A stretch of 13,220 nucleotides of DNA from positions 1 to 13,220 of the forward strand of contig JAUWBY010000040.1 in assembly GCA_030609605.1 (NCBI GenBank), written 5' to 3'. Positions 1 through 8,470 of the stretch are shown here, piece after piece. Origin of the DNA: Candidatus Eiseniibacteriota bacterium (lineage in GTDB: Bacteria > Joyebacterota > Joyebacteria > Joyebacterales > Joyebacteraceae). The notes under the pieces were generated by a model. The model did not search any database, was not told where the DNA came from, and saw nothing but the letters and a program-made list of their open reading frames with translations. A program made the position numbers and the translations under genes. The stretch's first letter is position 1. Every line of letters begins with the position of its first letter.

Positions 1-1
1 C

Positions 2-658
2 CCTGACAGCAGTCCAGCGGGCGTCTACGACTACCTGACGTTCCCCGACGACGTGGAGATCAGCGAGGTGGCGATCTACGTGAACATCACACACACGTAC
101 ATCGGCGACCTGATCGTTGATGTGACATCACCCGAGGGGACAACGGTTCGTCTTCACAACCGTTCGGGAGGTAGCTCCGACAACATCGTGGGGTGGTATC
201 CTGGCGATCTTGCCGTTGACGGCCCCGGCTCTCTTGCTGATCTGATCGGCGAGAGCGCACAGGGGGAGTGGACTGTCTGGGTGAGTGACAACGCGGGCTC
301 GGATCTCGGTATGCTGAACACATGGTGCGTGCGTGTGGTTGGTAGCGTTGGTACAGACGTGGAAGATCTGGAAGTCCCACGCACGTACGTTCTCGGTGGC
401 GTGAGTCCGAACCCGTTCAACCCGATGACGACGGTGACGTATGCAATGCCGACATCGGGACACGTAGAGCTTTCGGTGTACAACGTGGCGGGTCAGCTGG
501 TGAAGGTCCTTGTAGATGGATCTGAGACCGCTGGCTGGCATGCGGTGACTTGGGACGGTCGCGATGACCGTGGCAGCTCTGTGGCCTCCGGCGTCTACTT
601 CACACGGATGCTGGCTGACGGCTTTACTGGCAGCACGAAGATGGTCCTTCTGAAGTAG
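2..658 (+). CDS. Secreted protein, 3' fragment: P domain plus C-terminal sorting tag
   Basis: The frame is open from the left edge, so the N-terminus lies outside the window; 218 codons remain, ending at TAG 656-658. Residues about 1-113 of the fragment match a proprotein-convertase P domain (P/Homo B): the motif IGDLIVDVTSPEGT, then LADLIGESAQGEWTVWVSD, and a closing LNTWCVRV. P domains usually follow a subtilisin-like or other peptidase domain, so the missing part is probably an exported protease, though that is inference. Residues about 130-218 form a FlgD-Ig-like C-terminal tag with SPNPFNPMT, VYNVAGQLVK, WDGRDDRG, SGVYFTR and terminal MVLLK. The same tag closes the next two proteins, which suggests a common export route. 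An internal GTG at 53 could be read as a start, but it falls inside the P-domain homology and has no convincing ribosome site, so I treat the gene as truncated by the window. Confidence 0.88.
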   Translation, partial: PDSSPAGVYDYLTFPDDVEISEVAIYVNITHTYIGDLIVDVTSPEGTTVRLHNRSGGSSDNIVGWYPGDLAVDGPGSLADLIGESAQGEWTVWVSDNAGSDLGMLNTWCVRVVGSVGTDVEDLEVPRTYVLGGVSPNPFNPMTTVTYAMPTSGHVELSVYNVAGQLVKVLVDGSETAGWHAVTWDGRDDRGSSVASGVYFTRMLADGFTGSTKMVLLK

Positions 659-669
659 GATCCGGTTGG

Positions 670-686
670 GGCCGTATCTTACGGCC
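670..686 (+). terminator. Short perfect hairpin after the P-domain gene
   Basis: GGCCGTA and TACGGCC form a perfect 7-bp stem around a 3-nt loop (TCT), starting 11 nt after the stop codon. No T-run follows, so it may be an mRNA 3'-end stabiliser or a weak terminator and not a classical intrinsic one. Confidence 0.35.
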
Positions 687-746
687 GGTAGTGCTCTTCC
701 GGCGTCTGCGGGCGCCTTGAGAGTCGGATCTGATACAGACACGGGA

Positions 747-777
747 AACGGGGCTCGCCTGGACGGTGCGCCCCGTT
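747..777 (+). terminator. Candidate terminator of the P-domain gene
   Basis: AACGGGGC (747-754) and GCCCCGTT (770-777) form a perfect 8-bp stem with a 15-nt loop. What follows is only loosely T-rich (CCTGTTACTGCTT), so the T-tract is imperfect. It lies about 90 nt after the stop, before the next promoter, which is where a terminator would be expected. Confidence 0.4.
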
Positions 778-888
778 CCTGTTACTGCTTCCGGTCCGAG
801 CTGCGAAATCCAGTGATCTCGCGGTATTAGGGCACCGGGAGCCTTCCGCCGGCATCGTACATAGGTGACGGGTGCGATCGAATTGGTA

Positions 889-916
889 ATGACAAATTGT
901 GTTTCTGTGGTATAAT
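889..916 (+). promoter_or_regulatory. Sigma70-type promoter for the C25 peptidase gene
   Basis: A -35 box ATGACA (889-894, 5/6 match) and a perfect -10 box TATAAT (911-916) are separated by 16 nt, in a locally AT-rich stretch. Transcription would start near 923, giving a leader of roughly 100 nt before the TTG start at 1022. Confidence 0.7.
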
Positions 917-942
917 ATATGCACTCAGATATGCTTCTAGGG

Positions 943-965
943 TCGTAATCAGTTGTGAATTACGA
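943..965 (+). promoter_or_regulatory. Inverted repeat in the peptidase leader
   Basis: TCGTAAT (943-949) and ATTACGA (959-965) are a perfect 7-bp inverted repeat. With one bulged A at 958 the stem extends by CA/TG to a GTTG loop (952-955). It lies about 20 nt after the predicted transcription start, so it could act as an operator or as an RNA hairpin in the leader. I recognise no known motif. Confidence 0.4.
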
Positions 966-1009
966 TTATATCACTCATATTGCTTTGCACTGACCTGTCA
1001 GCTCAAGCT

Positions 1010-1015
1010 GGAGGG
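1010..1015 (+). promoter_or_regulatory. Shine-Dalgarno that sets the TTG start at 1022
   Basis: GGAGGG at 1010-1015 is followed by 6 nt and then TTG at 1022. The in-frame TTG at 980 has no such site and would add 14 residues in front of a standard signal peptide, so 1022 is preferred. Confidence 0.75.
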
Positions 1016-1021
1016 TGTACC

Positions 1022-4000
1022 TTGCGGATAGCAGGATTGGCACTGATCGCCGTTGTCTTGTTCGCGTTCGGAGTTGCGGCTGAGACCGTAACGCTGATCA
1101 GCGGCGCGGATGCGGTTGCTGCGAGCATAGTTGTGGCGGATGGCCCCCGGACCGTCATCGAGTACGAGTTCGGCAGTTTCGACAAGAGCCCCGTGGACAT
1201 CGATGGTGATACGTACTACGAGATCATCATTGGTACGGAAGGAAAGATGTTGGAGAGAGGGCTTCCTGGGCTTCCGGTTGTGGCTCGGAGCGTCATCATT
1301 CCCGATGACGCGGCGATGGATGTCCGTGTGTTGGGGACGAGCTACGTGGACTTCGAGGATGTCCCCGTGGCGCCATCGAAGGGCGTCATCTCAAGGAGCA
1401 TAGATCCTGCCACGGTCTCGTACGATTTCGATTCATTCTATCAGACCGATCGTTGGTTTCCGAGCGAGGTGGTTCACGCTCGCGAGCCGTACATCATGCG
1501 TGACGTGAGAGGCCTGACGGTCGTCCTCAATCCTGTCCAGTACAACCCTGCTACAAAGACGCTGAGAGTCCATACGAGTGTCATCGTGGAGGTTTACTCG
1601 ACCGGCTCCGGACGCGTTAATGTGCTCGAGCGCAATCCGAATGAGTCCAGGGCAGCCGAGTTCGAGCGTATCTACTCCCGACACTTCCTCAACTACGACC
1701 ATGCGAGGCTTGACCGGTACACACCGGTCGGCGAGATGGGCGATATGCTCGTCATCTCCTACGGGAGCTTCATGACAGCCATGGAGCCGTTCGTCGAGTG
1801 GAAGAAGCAAATGGGTGTCCCCTGCGAGATGGTGAGCGTGACGGACGCCGGCGGCAGCGCGAGTGCGATCCAGACGTACATCCAGAACTACTATGACACA
1901 AACGGTCTCGTGTTCGTCCTCCTCGTTGGTGACGCGGCGCAGGTCCCGTCGCTGAGTGCGTACGGCGGCTCGTCCGATCCAAGCTACGCGCTGGTCGCGG
2001 GCTCGGACAATTACGCAGATATCTTTGTCGGTCGTTTCTCCGCTGAGACTACCGGTCAGGTGGAGACGCAGGTTCTTCGGAGTGTTGAGTACGAGAAGTA
2101 CCCACAGTCGGGCGGCGCGTGGTACCACAAGGGTATGGGTGTCGCGTCGAACCAGGGTCCTGGTGACGATGGCGAGTACGACAACGTGCACCTCGACAAC
2201 ATCCGCACAGACCTCCTGGGCTTTACGTACACGGAAGTCGACCAGATCTACGATCCGACTGGTACAGCATCGATGGTCACAAGCGGTCTGAACAACGGTC
2301 GGAGCGTAGTCAACTACACCGGCCATGGCTCGGCTACGAGCTGGGGTTCAACCGGTTTTTCGAACAGCCATATCAATGCACTCACGAACGATAACATGCT
2401 GCCGTTTATCATCAGCGTTGCCTGTGTGAACGGCCAGTTCGCAAACACTACGTGTTTCGCCGAGACGTGGCTCAGGGCGACTCACGGGAGCGAGCCGACC
2501 GGCGCGATTGCGACCTGGATGTCCTCGATCAACCAGGATTGGGACGAACCGATGGACGCACAGGACGAAGTGGCGGACCTGCTCGTCGGGAACGCGAAGC
2601 GGACGTTCGGGGGCTTGTGCATGAACGGCGGCGCGCACATGATGGACGAATACGGCAGCGCCGGCTATGATGACTTCCTGACCTGGCACATCTTTGGCGA
2701 CCCGTCGCTCAGGGTGTCTACGGACACGCCGGCATCGCTGACGGTCGTCCACGAGAGCGAGATCGACTCGGGAGCCGGGACGTTCGACGTAGAGGTCACG
2801 GGCATCGAAGGAGCGCTCTGCGCGCTCTACTACGATGGCGTCCTCTATGGCTCCGCGCTCACGAACACGAGCGGGGATGCTACGATATCTATTTCGGGTA
2901 CGCTCGGCGACGGTGATGATCTCGTGCTCACAGTCACATCGTTCAACGCGATACCGTACTTCGGTACGGTCACAGTGGGACCGTCGTACACCCCCATTAT
3001 TGATGTCAGCCCAGCGAGCTTTGATGTAACGCTTGAGTCCGATGAGACAACCACTCGGACGCTCTACATCACCAACATCGGCGAGGCTCTCTCGGTCTTG
3101 AACTACCAGATCGACATCGTGGATGGCGGAAGTGCCAGGGATCTTACCGGTTCCACTGTGACGTCTGATCCGACCGAGTACACACCGGGGACAACGATCG
3201 ACATCGTCTTCTCCGCGTACAACGGGAGCTCAGACCAAGAGTGGATCGAGAGCATTACTTTCGACTTCCCCGTCGGTGTCACAGTTAATACATGCACCAA
3301 CTTCTCTCCTTCCATTTCGAGCAGAGAACTGGTGTGGGACGGAACGACGGGAGACGGGGCCTCCGTGGACTGGATCGGCGACAGCTCAAACGTCATCTAT
3401 CCATATGAGATTGCGTATGCGACCGTGAACGTTACGATCGACGGCGGTTTCAGTGGAGATATCGAGATTGACTTCACACTGACCGGGGACGGCTACGGGA
3501 GTCCACCGCACGCGGTGAGCGGCACGGTGACTCTCAATGGACCTCCGGGACCGACGATCACGCTGACCGTGCCTAACGGCGGTGAGGAGTGGGGCATAGG
3601 CAACCCGCATGACATCACATGGTCCTGGTCCGGTGTGTTCTCATCAGTTGCCCTGAGCTACTCAATCGACAACGGCGCGTCGTGGTACGATATCGTTGGG
3701 ACGACGCAGAACGACGGCAGTTACAACTGGCTTGTCACAGCCGGTGCCTCGGACGAGTGTCTTGTGAAAGTCATCGGCGAGACCGTGCCTGCAATCGAGG
3801 ACGTCAGTGACGCGCTCTTCTCGCTCTTCGTGCCGGTTGACTGGCTGGAGGCTGTTCCGGCGAGCGGTTCCGTGAATGCCTCACAAACAGCCGATATCGA
3901 GCTCCAGTTCGATGCCAACGGAATGGCGGAGGGTGATTACTACGCCGATCTCCTCATCGACTCGAATGGCGGCGCCCGGGTAATCGTGCCGGTCACGCTG

Positions 4001-4312
4001 CATGTCGAGTCAACGGGCATCATCGATGTGCCGGCGGCTCTGGTGCTCTACGGAAACCACCCGAACCCGTTCAACCCGATGACCGAGATCGCATTTGCAA
4101 TGCCCGCCGCGGGTCACGTGAAGGTGTCGGTCTTCGATGTGTCGGGCAGGCTTGTGAAGGTCGCGGCCGACGGTGAGTACGAGGCCGGACTGAACCAGGT
4201 GATGTGGGACGGGACGAACTCGGCCGGCGCGGCCGTTGCGTCAGGCGTGTATGTGTACCGCCTCGAAGTTGGCAATGAGTTGCTCGAGTCGAGGATGGTT
4301 CTTCTGAAATAG
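1022..4312 (+). CDS. Gingipain-like C25 cysteine peptidase, secreted, multidomain
   Basis: The protein is 1096 aa from the TTG at 1022. Residues 1-20 are a signal peptide (MRIAGLALIAVVLFAFGVAA). Residues about 40-240 resemble the gingipain pro-region (GLPGLPVVARSVIIPDD near 79-95). The C25 catalytic domain spans about 242-565 and ends in the usual GDPSLRV. The catalytic His is H435 in NYTGHGS and the Cys is C468 in SVACVNG. They are 33 residues apart, the same spacing as H211/C244 of P. gingivalis RgpB. An Ig-like domain follows (about 570-655), then a BACON-like beta-sandwich that seems split by an inserted segment carrying a PNGGEEW Kre9-type Ig domain (about 845-935), resuming at VDWLEAVPASGSV. 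Residues about 997-1096 are the FlgD-like tag (HPNPFNPMT, WDGTNSAG, MVLLK). It should be an exported endopeptidase. Target specificity cannot be read from the sequence. It has its own promoter and a terminator shared with the convergent gene. Confidence 0.93.
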   Translation: MRIAGLALIAVVLFAFGVAAETVTLISGADAVAASIVVADGPRTVIEYEFGSFDKSPVDIDGDTYYEIIIGTEGKMLERGLPGLPVVARSVIIPDDAAMDVRVLGTSYVDFEDVPVAPSKGVISRSIDPATVSYDFDSFYQTDRWFPSEVVHAREPYIMRDVRGLTVVLNPVQYNPATKTLRVHTSVIVEVYSTGSGRVNVLERNPNESRAAEFERIYSRHFLNYDHARLDRYTPVGEMGDMLVISYGSFMTAMEPFVEWKKQMGVPCEMVSVTDAGGSASAIQTYIQNYYDTNGLVFVLLVGDAAQVPSLSAYGGSSDPSYALVAGSDNYADIFVGRFSAETTGQVETQVLRSVEYEKYPQSGGAWYHKGMGVASNQGPGDDGEYDNVHLDNIRTDLLGFTYTEVDQIYDPTGTASMVTSGLNNGRSVVNYTGHGSATSWGSTGFSNSHINALTNDNMLPFIISVACVNGQFANTTCFAETWLRATHGSEPTGAIATWMSSINQDWDEPMDAQDEVADLLVGNAKRTFGGLCMNGGAHMMDEYGSAGYDDFLTWHIFGDPSLRVSTDTPASLTVVHESEIDSGAGTFDVEVTGIEGALCALYYDGVLYGSALTNTSGDATISISGTLGDGDDLVLTVTSFNAIPYFGTVTVGPSYTPIIDVSPASFDVTLESDETTTRTLYITNIGEALSVLNYQIDIVDGGSARDLTGSTVTSDPTEYTPGTTIDIVFSAYNGSSDQEWIESITFDFPVGVTVNTCTNFSPSISSRELVWDGTTGDGASVDWIGDSSNVIYPYEIAYATVNVTIDGGFSGDIEIDFTLTGDGYGSPPHAVSGTVTLNGPPGPTITLTVPNGGEEWGIGNPHDITWSWSGVFSSVALSYSIDNGASWYDIVGTTQNDGSYNWLVTAGASDECLVKVIGETVPAIEDVSDALFSLFVPVDWLEAVPASGSVNASQTADIELQFDANGMAEGDYYADLLIDSNGGARVIVPVTLHVESTGIIDVPAALVLYGNHPNPFNPMTEIAFAMPAAGHVKVSVFDVSGRLVKVAADGEYEAGLNQVMWDGTNSAGAAVASGVYVYRLEVGNELLESRMVLLK

Positions 4313-4342
4313 ACGTTCGGCAATACGGATACGCAAACAGAT

Positions 4343-4372
4343 GGGGCCGCTCGAGTTGATTCGAGCGGCCCC
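4343..4372. terminator. Strong terminator between convergent genes
   Basis: GGGGCCGCTCGA (4343-4354) and TCGAGCGGCCCC (4361-4372) form a perfect 12-bp stem with a 6-nt loop, followed on the plus strand by TTTCT. It lies 30 nt after the stop at 4312 and ends the plus-strand peptidase gene. The minus-strand side has only a weak T-tract but probably also serves the convergent gene ending at 4409. Confidence 0.88.
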
Positions 4373-4408
4373 TTTCTGAGTTGGTTCTGTACCTCGATTA
4401 CGTTGGTG

Positions 4409-7400
4409 CTACTTCAAGAGAATCATCTTCTTCGTGCTCTCGAACCCGTTGGCTTCGAAACGGTAGAAATAGATGCCGGCGGGAACCTTGGCGCCTCTAG
4501 CATCGGTGCCGTCCCACGTCACAAGATGCTCGCCTGCCGGGAAGCTCCCGTTCACAACAGTCGCAACTCTTCTGCCGGCGACGTTGTAGACCTCGAGCCT
4601 TGCCTCGGTCGGTCTGGGCAGAGCAAATGCCAGTGCCGTGCCGCCCCTGAATGGGTTCGGATAGTTCTGTCTGAGAGCGAACGCCAGCGGGATCTCCGGA
4701 TCCGCAATGCCGGTTCCGGTGAGGTCGATCGTGATCGTCACAATGTCGTACGCGTCGTAGCGGCTCCCCGTGTAGATGTGGAGGTCAAGCTCAGCCGTCT
4801 CGTCTACCGGCGCGCCTGATACCGTGATCACGAACGGCGAAGCGACATTGTCGCCCGTCCCACTTCCCGCTATGTTCCCGAAGTCGGCCGTGCCGTCGAC
4901 TATGATCAGATCAGAATCAGTCGTCGAGACCACAGCTGTCACATTCGAGGCCATGGAAGCACCACTGTTCACAAACGTGAGGATCAGGTTGAAGGTCTCG
5001 GATGGCTCCGCAACCCCGTCACCGTCGCCGCCGGTCGAGTCGTCGATGGTTTGACCATCAACGGCAAGCCACACGTCAGCTTGATCCGGAGGTTCGGTCG
5101 TGAACTTGACAGCCATTCCGTCGTCTATCGTCGCGGCGTTGGCATCGTAGCTGCCGTTATAGACGTATTGGATGCCGTCGTTTTCGGCGTGGTTCTCGAT
5201 CCCGACCGTCGCGGTGCCGATGCTTCGCACATCCTCATACTGGAAGACGATCTCGCCGTCACCCGATGAAGTCGGGTAGTGGGCCGGATCGTACAGGATG
5301 ACCTCGAAAGTCTCCGGGTTGGCGCCACCGTAGTGCACGTTCGCGTCGAACTGCACGATGTAGCGGTGATTGGCAGTGTCGTCGTACTGGTAGATGTCAC
5401 CACCAACCGATGGATCCAGGTCGTCCCAGAAAGGCGAGATCATGGATTCGGGCCCGTGTGTATTGGGAATGCCGGTGTTGTCGCCGAACCGGTAGTCCTC
5501 CGAGCCGAGGGCCAGGAAGCCGTTCGAGCAGACCGAGATCTGTGTGTAGTCCACGCCGTAGTACTTGAATGTGAACGGGAGTGAAAGAACTGTGGTGGCC
5601 GCATCCGAGTTGGTGATTGCGGAGATGATGGAGCCAACTCCCGTGATCTCCACCCAGTCGTAGAGCGGCGCCTGACCGGTCCACGTATCGGAGGTGTCGT
5701 ACGCGTAGTAGCCGTACACATCCGGTCCCGTCGGCCCCTCTGATGGCGCGCCGCCAAGTGTGACCACGACATCGAGGTCCTGACTGTGATTGTAGGTGCC
5801 TCCGTCGCCGGTGGCCACGAGCTCGAATGAGATCTCGTGGGCAGGCGGAGCGCTCGGGCTCACACTCACGCGGAACGAGTTCCCGGCGTTGGATCCAGCG
5901 CCGCTGGTGCCTATGTCGCCGAAATCGGACTCTGCGTCGGTGACGACTGCGTAGGCATCGGATGTGGTCAACATTCCGGCCACATCAAGGAGCCCCAGAA
6001 GGCCATCGTTTGCCAGTGTGATGTTGAGCCAGGCCGTCTCGCCAAGCTCAAGCACGCCGTCTCCATCACCGGTGCCACTGTCGTCGATGACGATACTCTG
6101 AACGGAGAGCTCGGCGGCCGCTACCGTCACTCCGGGCACCGGAACGGTCCAGGTGGCGCGGCTTTCATCAGCCGTGGCGTAGACAGTGATTGCAAGGTCG
6201 TGTCCGTTCGGACAGCTCTCTACGACGCTCAGGGAGTAGATGGATGAGTTTGACGCCGTCGAACTGCTGGGAATCGTGCCGTAGGACGATGTCGTATCGA
6301 TGAGGGTCGCGTATGAATCCGTTGTGCGAAGGATGCCATAGGTATTGACGGCGGCGTCGGGCCCGGAGTTGCGCAGCGTGACGGTGAGATCAACAGTCTC
6401 ACCCGGGCTGAGCATCCCGTCGTTGTTGCCGGTTACAGAATCGTCGATCACGTGGCTTTCGTATTCGAGGAACGGGCCGTCGATCGTGACAACCGCGTGT
6501 CCCTCGTACGGATGGAGGTCGTGCCCGGTGACCGTTACCCAGACCGTGTCGGCGAGAACGGGGTTGATGTTCAACGATACCTGGCCGCTCAGGTTGGTCA
6601 GGCCCGCCTCGTAGACCTCACCCTCCGCGTAGGCGCAGACGAGGATCTTGTTCAGCGGCGTTCCGCCGGACTCAACGGTGACTACGAAGGTGCTCGACCC
6701 GGCGGGTACGGTGGAGGAGTGAGAGACCTCCGGGATAGTGGGATAAGCCGTCCAGATGTCGAGATCCGGATCTCCCTGCACGCTCCACCCCTCGTACTCG
6801 TACTCGTCACCGTACGTGGTGTAGACATAGGACTTGCCGTGTGCGAGGGCCTGTCCAGCCGTGTGCAACTTGAGGTTGAAGAGGGCCGTGTAGAAGTTCT
6901 TGTTGACGACGCTTCTCAGGTGAGCGCCTCCGCAGATGATGCGACTCGTAGACACGTAGGCGACCGCGCCCTTTGGGGCTGCCTCGGTGCCCGCACGCAT
7001 CCAGGTCTCGCACGGATAGCCGTCCGAGCTGTACGATCCCGTGCCGCAGGTCGCCGACATCACAACAGGGAGTCTGTATCCGGGATTTGTCTGATTGGGG
7101 TCGACATCGAACGGCGACCACCAGTTCGAGACACCCTGGCCTCTGTAGTTGACGAGGACGCGGCCAGCGTCGACCGAGGCGTGGACATCGTTCTTGTCAT
7201 CGCCGTGCTTGCGGAAGAGCGTGTCGATGACGGCGAAACCGGCGTTATCCATGAGGTCGTACGCGTGCCAGGTGTCGCCGTAGTAGATGGCGTCATCAGG
7301 AGGATCGTAGTCGTCGCGGACGATGAGGCAGGCGCTCTTGAACCAGAAATGGTCACTCATGTACGGAGTCCGCTTGTATCCGAGCGTCTTCGCTACAATG

Positions 7401-8431
7401 AGATCTGCCTGTGTAGTGGTGTCGCAAGAGAGGCGACCCCAGAAGACATCGATCAAGGGGTCGCTTCCGGCGAGCTGGCAGTAGCCGTCGTCTGAACCAC
7501 TCGACGACGGGTGGACCGGCAGATATTCGGTGTCACCGACGAACAGAATGTACTCCGGCGGTACGTCCCAGTTGTCGTACGCATCCGTGATGTATGTGTC
7601 GATGGCGGATGAACTCGATCCGATCACTGAGAGCTTCGCTATCTCGACCTCCATGCCGCGCTTGTGTTTCCACTCGGCGAGCGGCAGGATGTTGTCGTAG
7701 AAGTTGTCGTGGGTGATGATGAGGTACTTGCCTCGCTCATCGCTCTCGTAGCGCGTCTTCACGAACTCGTAGTTGGCTATCAGTTCCTCATAGAGGGGCC
7801 GGAACGCCCGGGAGGTGGGTCTGTCACTCGTCTTGACGTTGATCCTCCCCGGGGAGCCATAGTCAAGCTCGACCACGAGGCGCTTCACAAACCTCAGCTC
7901 GCCGGCGGAAGCATTGTATGCGAGCGGATAGATCCTGAGGGGTACGACACGGTAGTCCCTGAGTATCGCGGGATCGCCGATCAGAGCGGGGCCCTCGGGA
8001 CTGAAGGAGTCCCCATTGTAGGCGGCATCATCGTAGGAGAGTGGTCCGTCCTGCGCGCGGTCAGACGGCTGGACAGGGAGAAGCTCGGAGCAGGGCATGG
8101 TGCCGTACTGCTCCTCGATGATCCTGAGCTCGACACCCGACGCAGGTGGAATCGCGATGAGTGTTGCAGCGACGGCGAGGGTTGGCTTCCCTGGATCTCC
8201 CCAAATGTCTGCGCCCTCAACCGCTGCCAGATCGAAAGAGCGCCCATCGAGCACGATGGACTTGATCTCCGGCATCGGTACCTCGATCTCGATAAGCGTG
8301 TGTGACGCATCGGATTCGAGGATGCTGAATGTGACGGCTGCTGCCGGTATCGCGAGCGCTGCGACTGCGAACAAGGTCGTGAGCAAAACGGCACCGCTCA
8401 TTATGGCACTGCACAAACGCACTCCACGCAT
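4409..8431 (-). CDS. C25-family peptidase homologue with His-to-Gln change, secreted
   Basis: The protein is 1340 aa from ATG at 8431-8429, chosen because AAGGAGGG lies just upstream; an upstream in-frame GTG at 8473 would add 14 residues. Residues 1-32 are a signal peptide (ends AIPAAA). A gingipain-type pro-region (GDPGKPTLAVAATLIAIP near 79-96) leads into a C25 domain at about 233-557. At the catalytic His position the sequence is NYRGQGVSNWW with Gln432 (codon CAG). The Cys is kept as C462 in SATCGTGSY. The protein may therefore be inactive or mechanistically altered. Next come an Ig-like domain, then beta-sandwich modules that open with acidic loops near 660, 780 and 1127 (IDDSxTGxxDGxxxxGE-type, possible Ca2+ sites). 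Between the second and third is a nidogen-like module at about 900-1112 (CSNGFLALG, ISPFWDDLDP). The C-terminal tag (about 1240-1340) has YPNPF, VYNVAGRRV, WDGTDARG and MILLK. It is convergent with the intact C25 gene and has its own promoter. Confidence 0.92.
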   Translation of the reverse strand: MRGVRLCSAIMSGAVLLTTLFAVAALAIPAAAVTFSILESDASHTLIEIEVPMPEIKSIVLDGRSFDLAAVEGADIWGDPGKPTLAVAATLIAIPPASGVELRIIEEQYGTMPCSELLPVQPSDRAQDGPLSYDDAAYNGDSFSPEGPALIGDPAILRDYRVVPLRIYPLAYNASAGELRFVKRLVVELDYGSPGRINVKTSDRPTSRAFRPLYEELIANYEFVKTRYESDERGKYLIITHDNFYDNILPLAEWKHKRGMEVEIAKLSVIGSSSSAIDTYITDAYDNWDVPPEYILFVGDTEYLPVHPSSSGSDDGYCQLAGSDPLIDVFWGRLSCDTTTQADLIVAKTLGYKRTPYMSDHFWFKSACLIVRDDYDPPDDAIYYGDTWHAYDLMDNAGFAVIDTLFRKHGDDKNDVHASVDAGRVLVNYRGQGVSNWWSPFDVDPNQTNPGYRLPVVMSATCGTGSYSSDGYPCETWMRAGTEAAPKGAVAYVSTSRIICGGAHLRSVVNKNFYTALFNLKLHTAGQALAHGKSYVYTTYGDEYEYEGWSVQGDPDLDIWTAYPTIPEVSHSSTVPAGSSTFVVTVESGGTPLNKILVCAYAEGEVYEAGLTNLSGQVSLNINPVLADTVWVTVTGHDLHPYEGHAVVTIDGPFLEYESHVIDDSVTGNNDGMLSPGETVDLTVTLRNSGPDAAVNTYGILRTTDSYATLIDTTSSYGTIPSSSTASNSSIYSLSVVESCPNGHDLAITVYATADESRATWTVPVPGVTVAAAELSVQSIVIDDSGTGDGDGVLELGETAWLNITLANDGLLGLLDVAGMLTTSDAYAVVTDAESDFGDIGTSGAGSNAGNSFRVSVSPSAPPAHEISFELVATGDGGTYNHSQDLDVVVTLGGAPSEGPTGPDVYGYYAYDTSDTWTGQAPLYDWVEITGVGSIISAITNSDAATTVLSLPFTFKYYGVDYTQISVCSNGFLALGSEDYRFGDNTGIPNTHGPESMISPFWDDLDPSVGGDIYQYDDTANHRYIVQFDANVHYGGANPETFEVILYDPAHYPTSSGDGEIVFQYEDVRSIGTATVGIENHAENDGIQYVYNGSYDANAATIDDGMAVKFTTEPPDQADVWLAVDGQTIDDSTGGDGDGVAEPSETFNLILTFVNSGASMASNVTAVVSTTDSDLIIVDGTADFGNIAGSGTGDNVASPFVITVSGAPVDETAELDLHIYTGSRYDAYDIVTITIDLTGTGIADPEIPLAFALRQNYPNPFRGGTALAFALPRPTEARLEVYNVAGRRVATVVNGSFPAGEHLVTWDGTDARGAKVPAGIYFYRFEANGFESTKKMILLK

Positions 8432-8435
8432 CGTG

Positions 8436-8443
8436 CCCTCCTT
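8436..8443 (-). promoter_or_regulatory. Shine-Dalgarno that sets the ATG start at 8431
   Basis: On the minus strand AAGGAGGG is followed by CACG and then ATG. It is the best ribosome site near this gene and places the start directly at the signal peptide. Confidence 0.8.
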
Positions 8444-8470
8444 AGGGTGATTGCTGCGCGCGGTTTCTTT

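Larger units (their letters stand above)
659..1021. other. Intergenic regulatory region
   Basis: This stretch of about 360 bp separates the P-domain gene from the C25 peptidase gene. No coding frame is supported. Its first half holds two hairpins (670-686 and 747-777) that could end the upstream transcript. Its second half is distinctly more AT-rich and holds a near-consensus promoter at 889-916, an inverted repeat at 943-965 and a Shine-Dalgarno sequence at 1010-1015. Confidence 0.7.

Noticed and set aside
53..658. GTG at 53 as the start of a small complete gene
   Set aside because: The P-domain homology continues in frame to the left edge (DSSPAGVYDYLTFPDDV), so the gene is cut by the window.
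1433..2326. A 297-codon open frame on the minus strand
   Set aside because: It is antisense to the catalytic domain of the plus-strand C25 peptidase, is His/Arg/Val-rich, and matches no family.
6452..7495. A 347-codon open frame on the plus strand
   Set aside because: It lies wholly antisense to the C25 domain of the minus-strand gene, has no ribosome site or recognisable domain, and its Val/Arg/Asp-rich composition is that of a shadow frame in GC-rich coding DNA.
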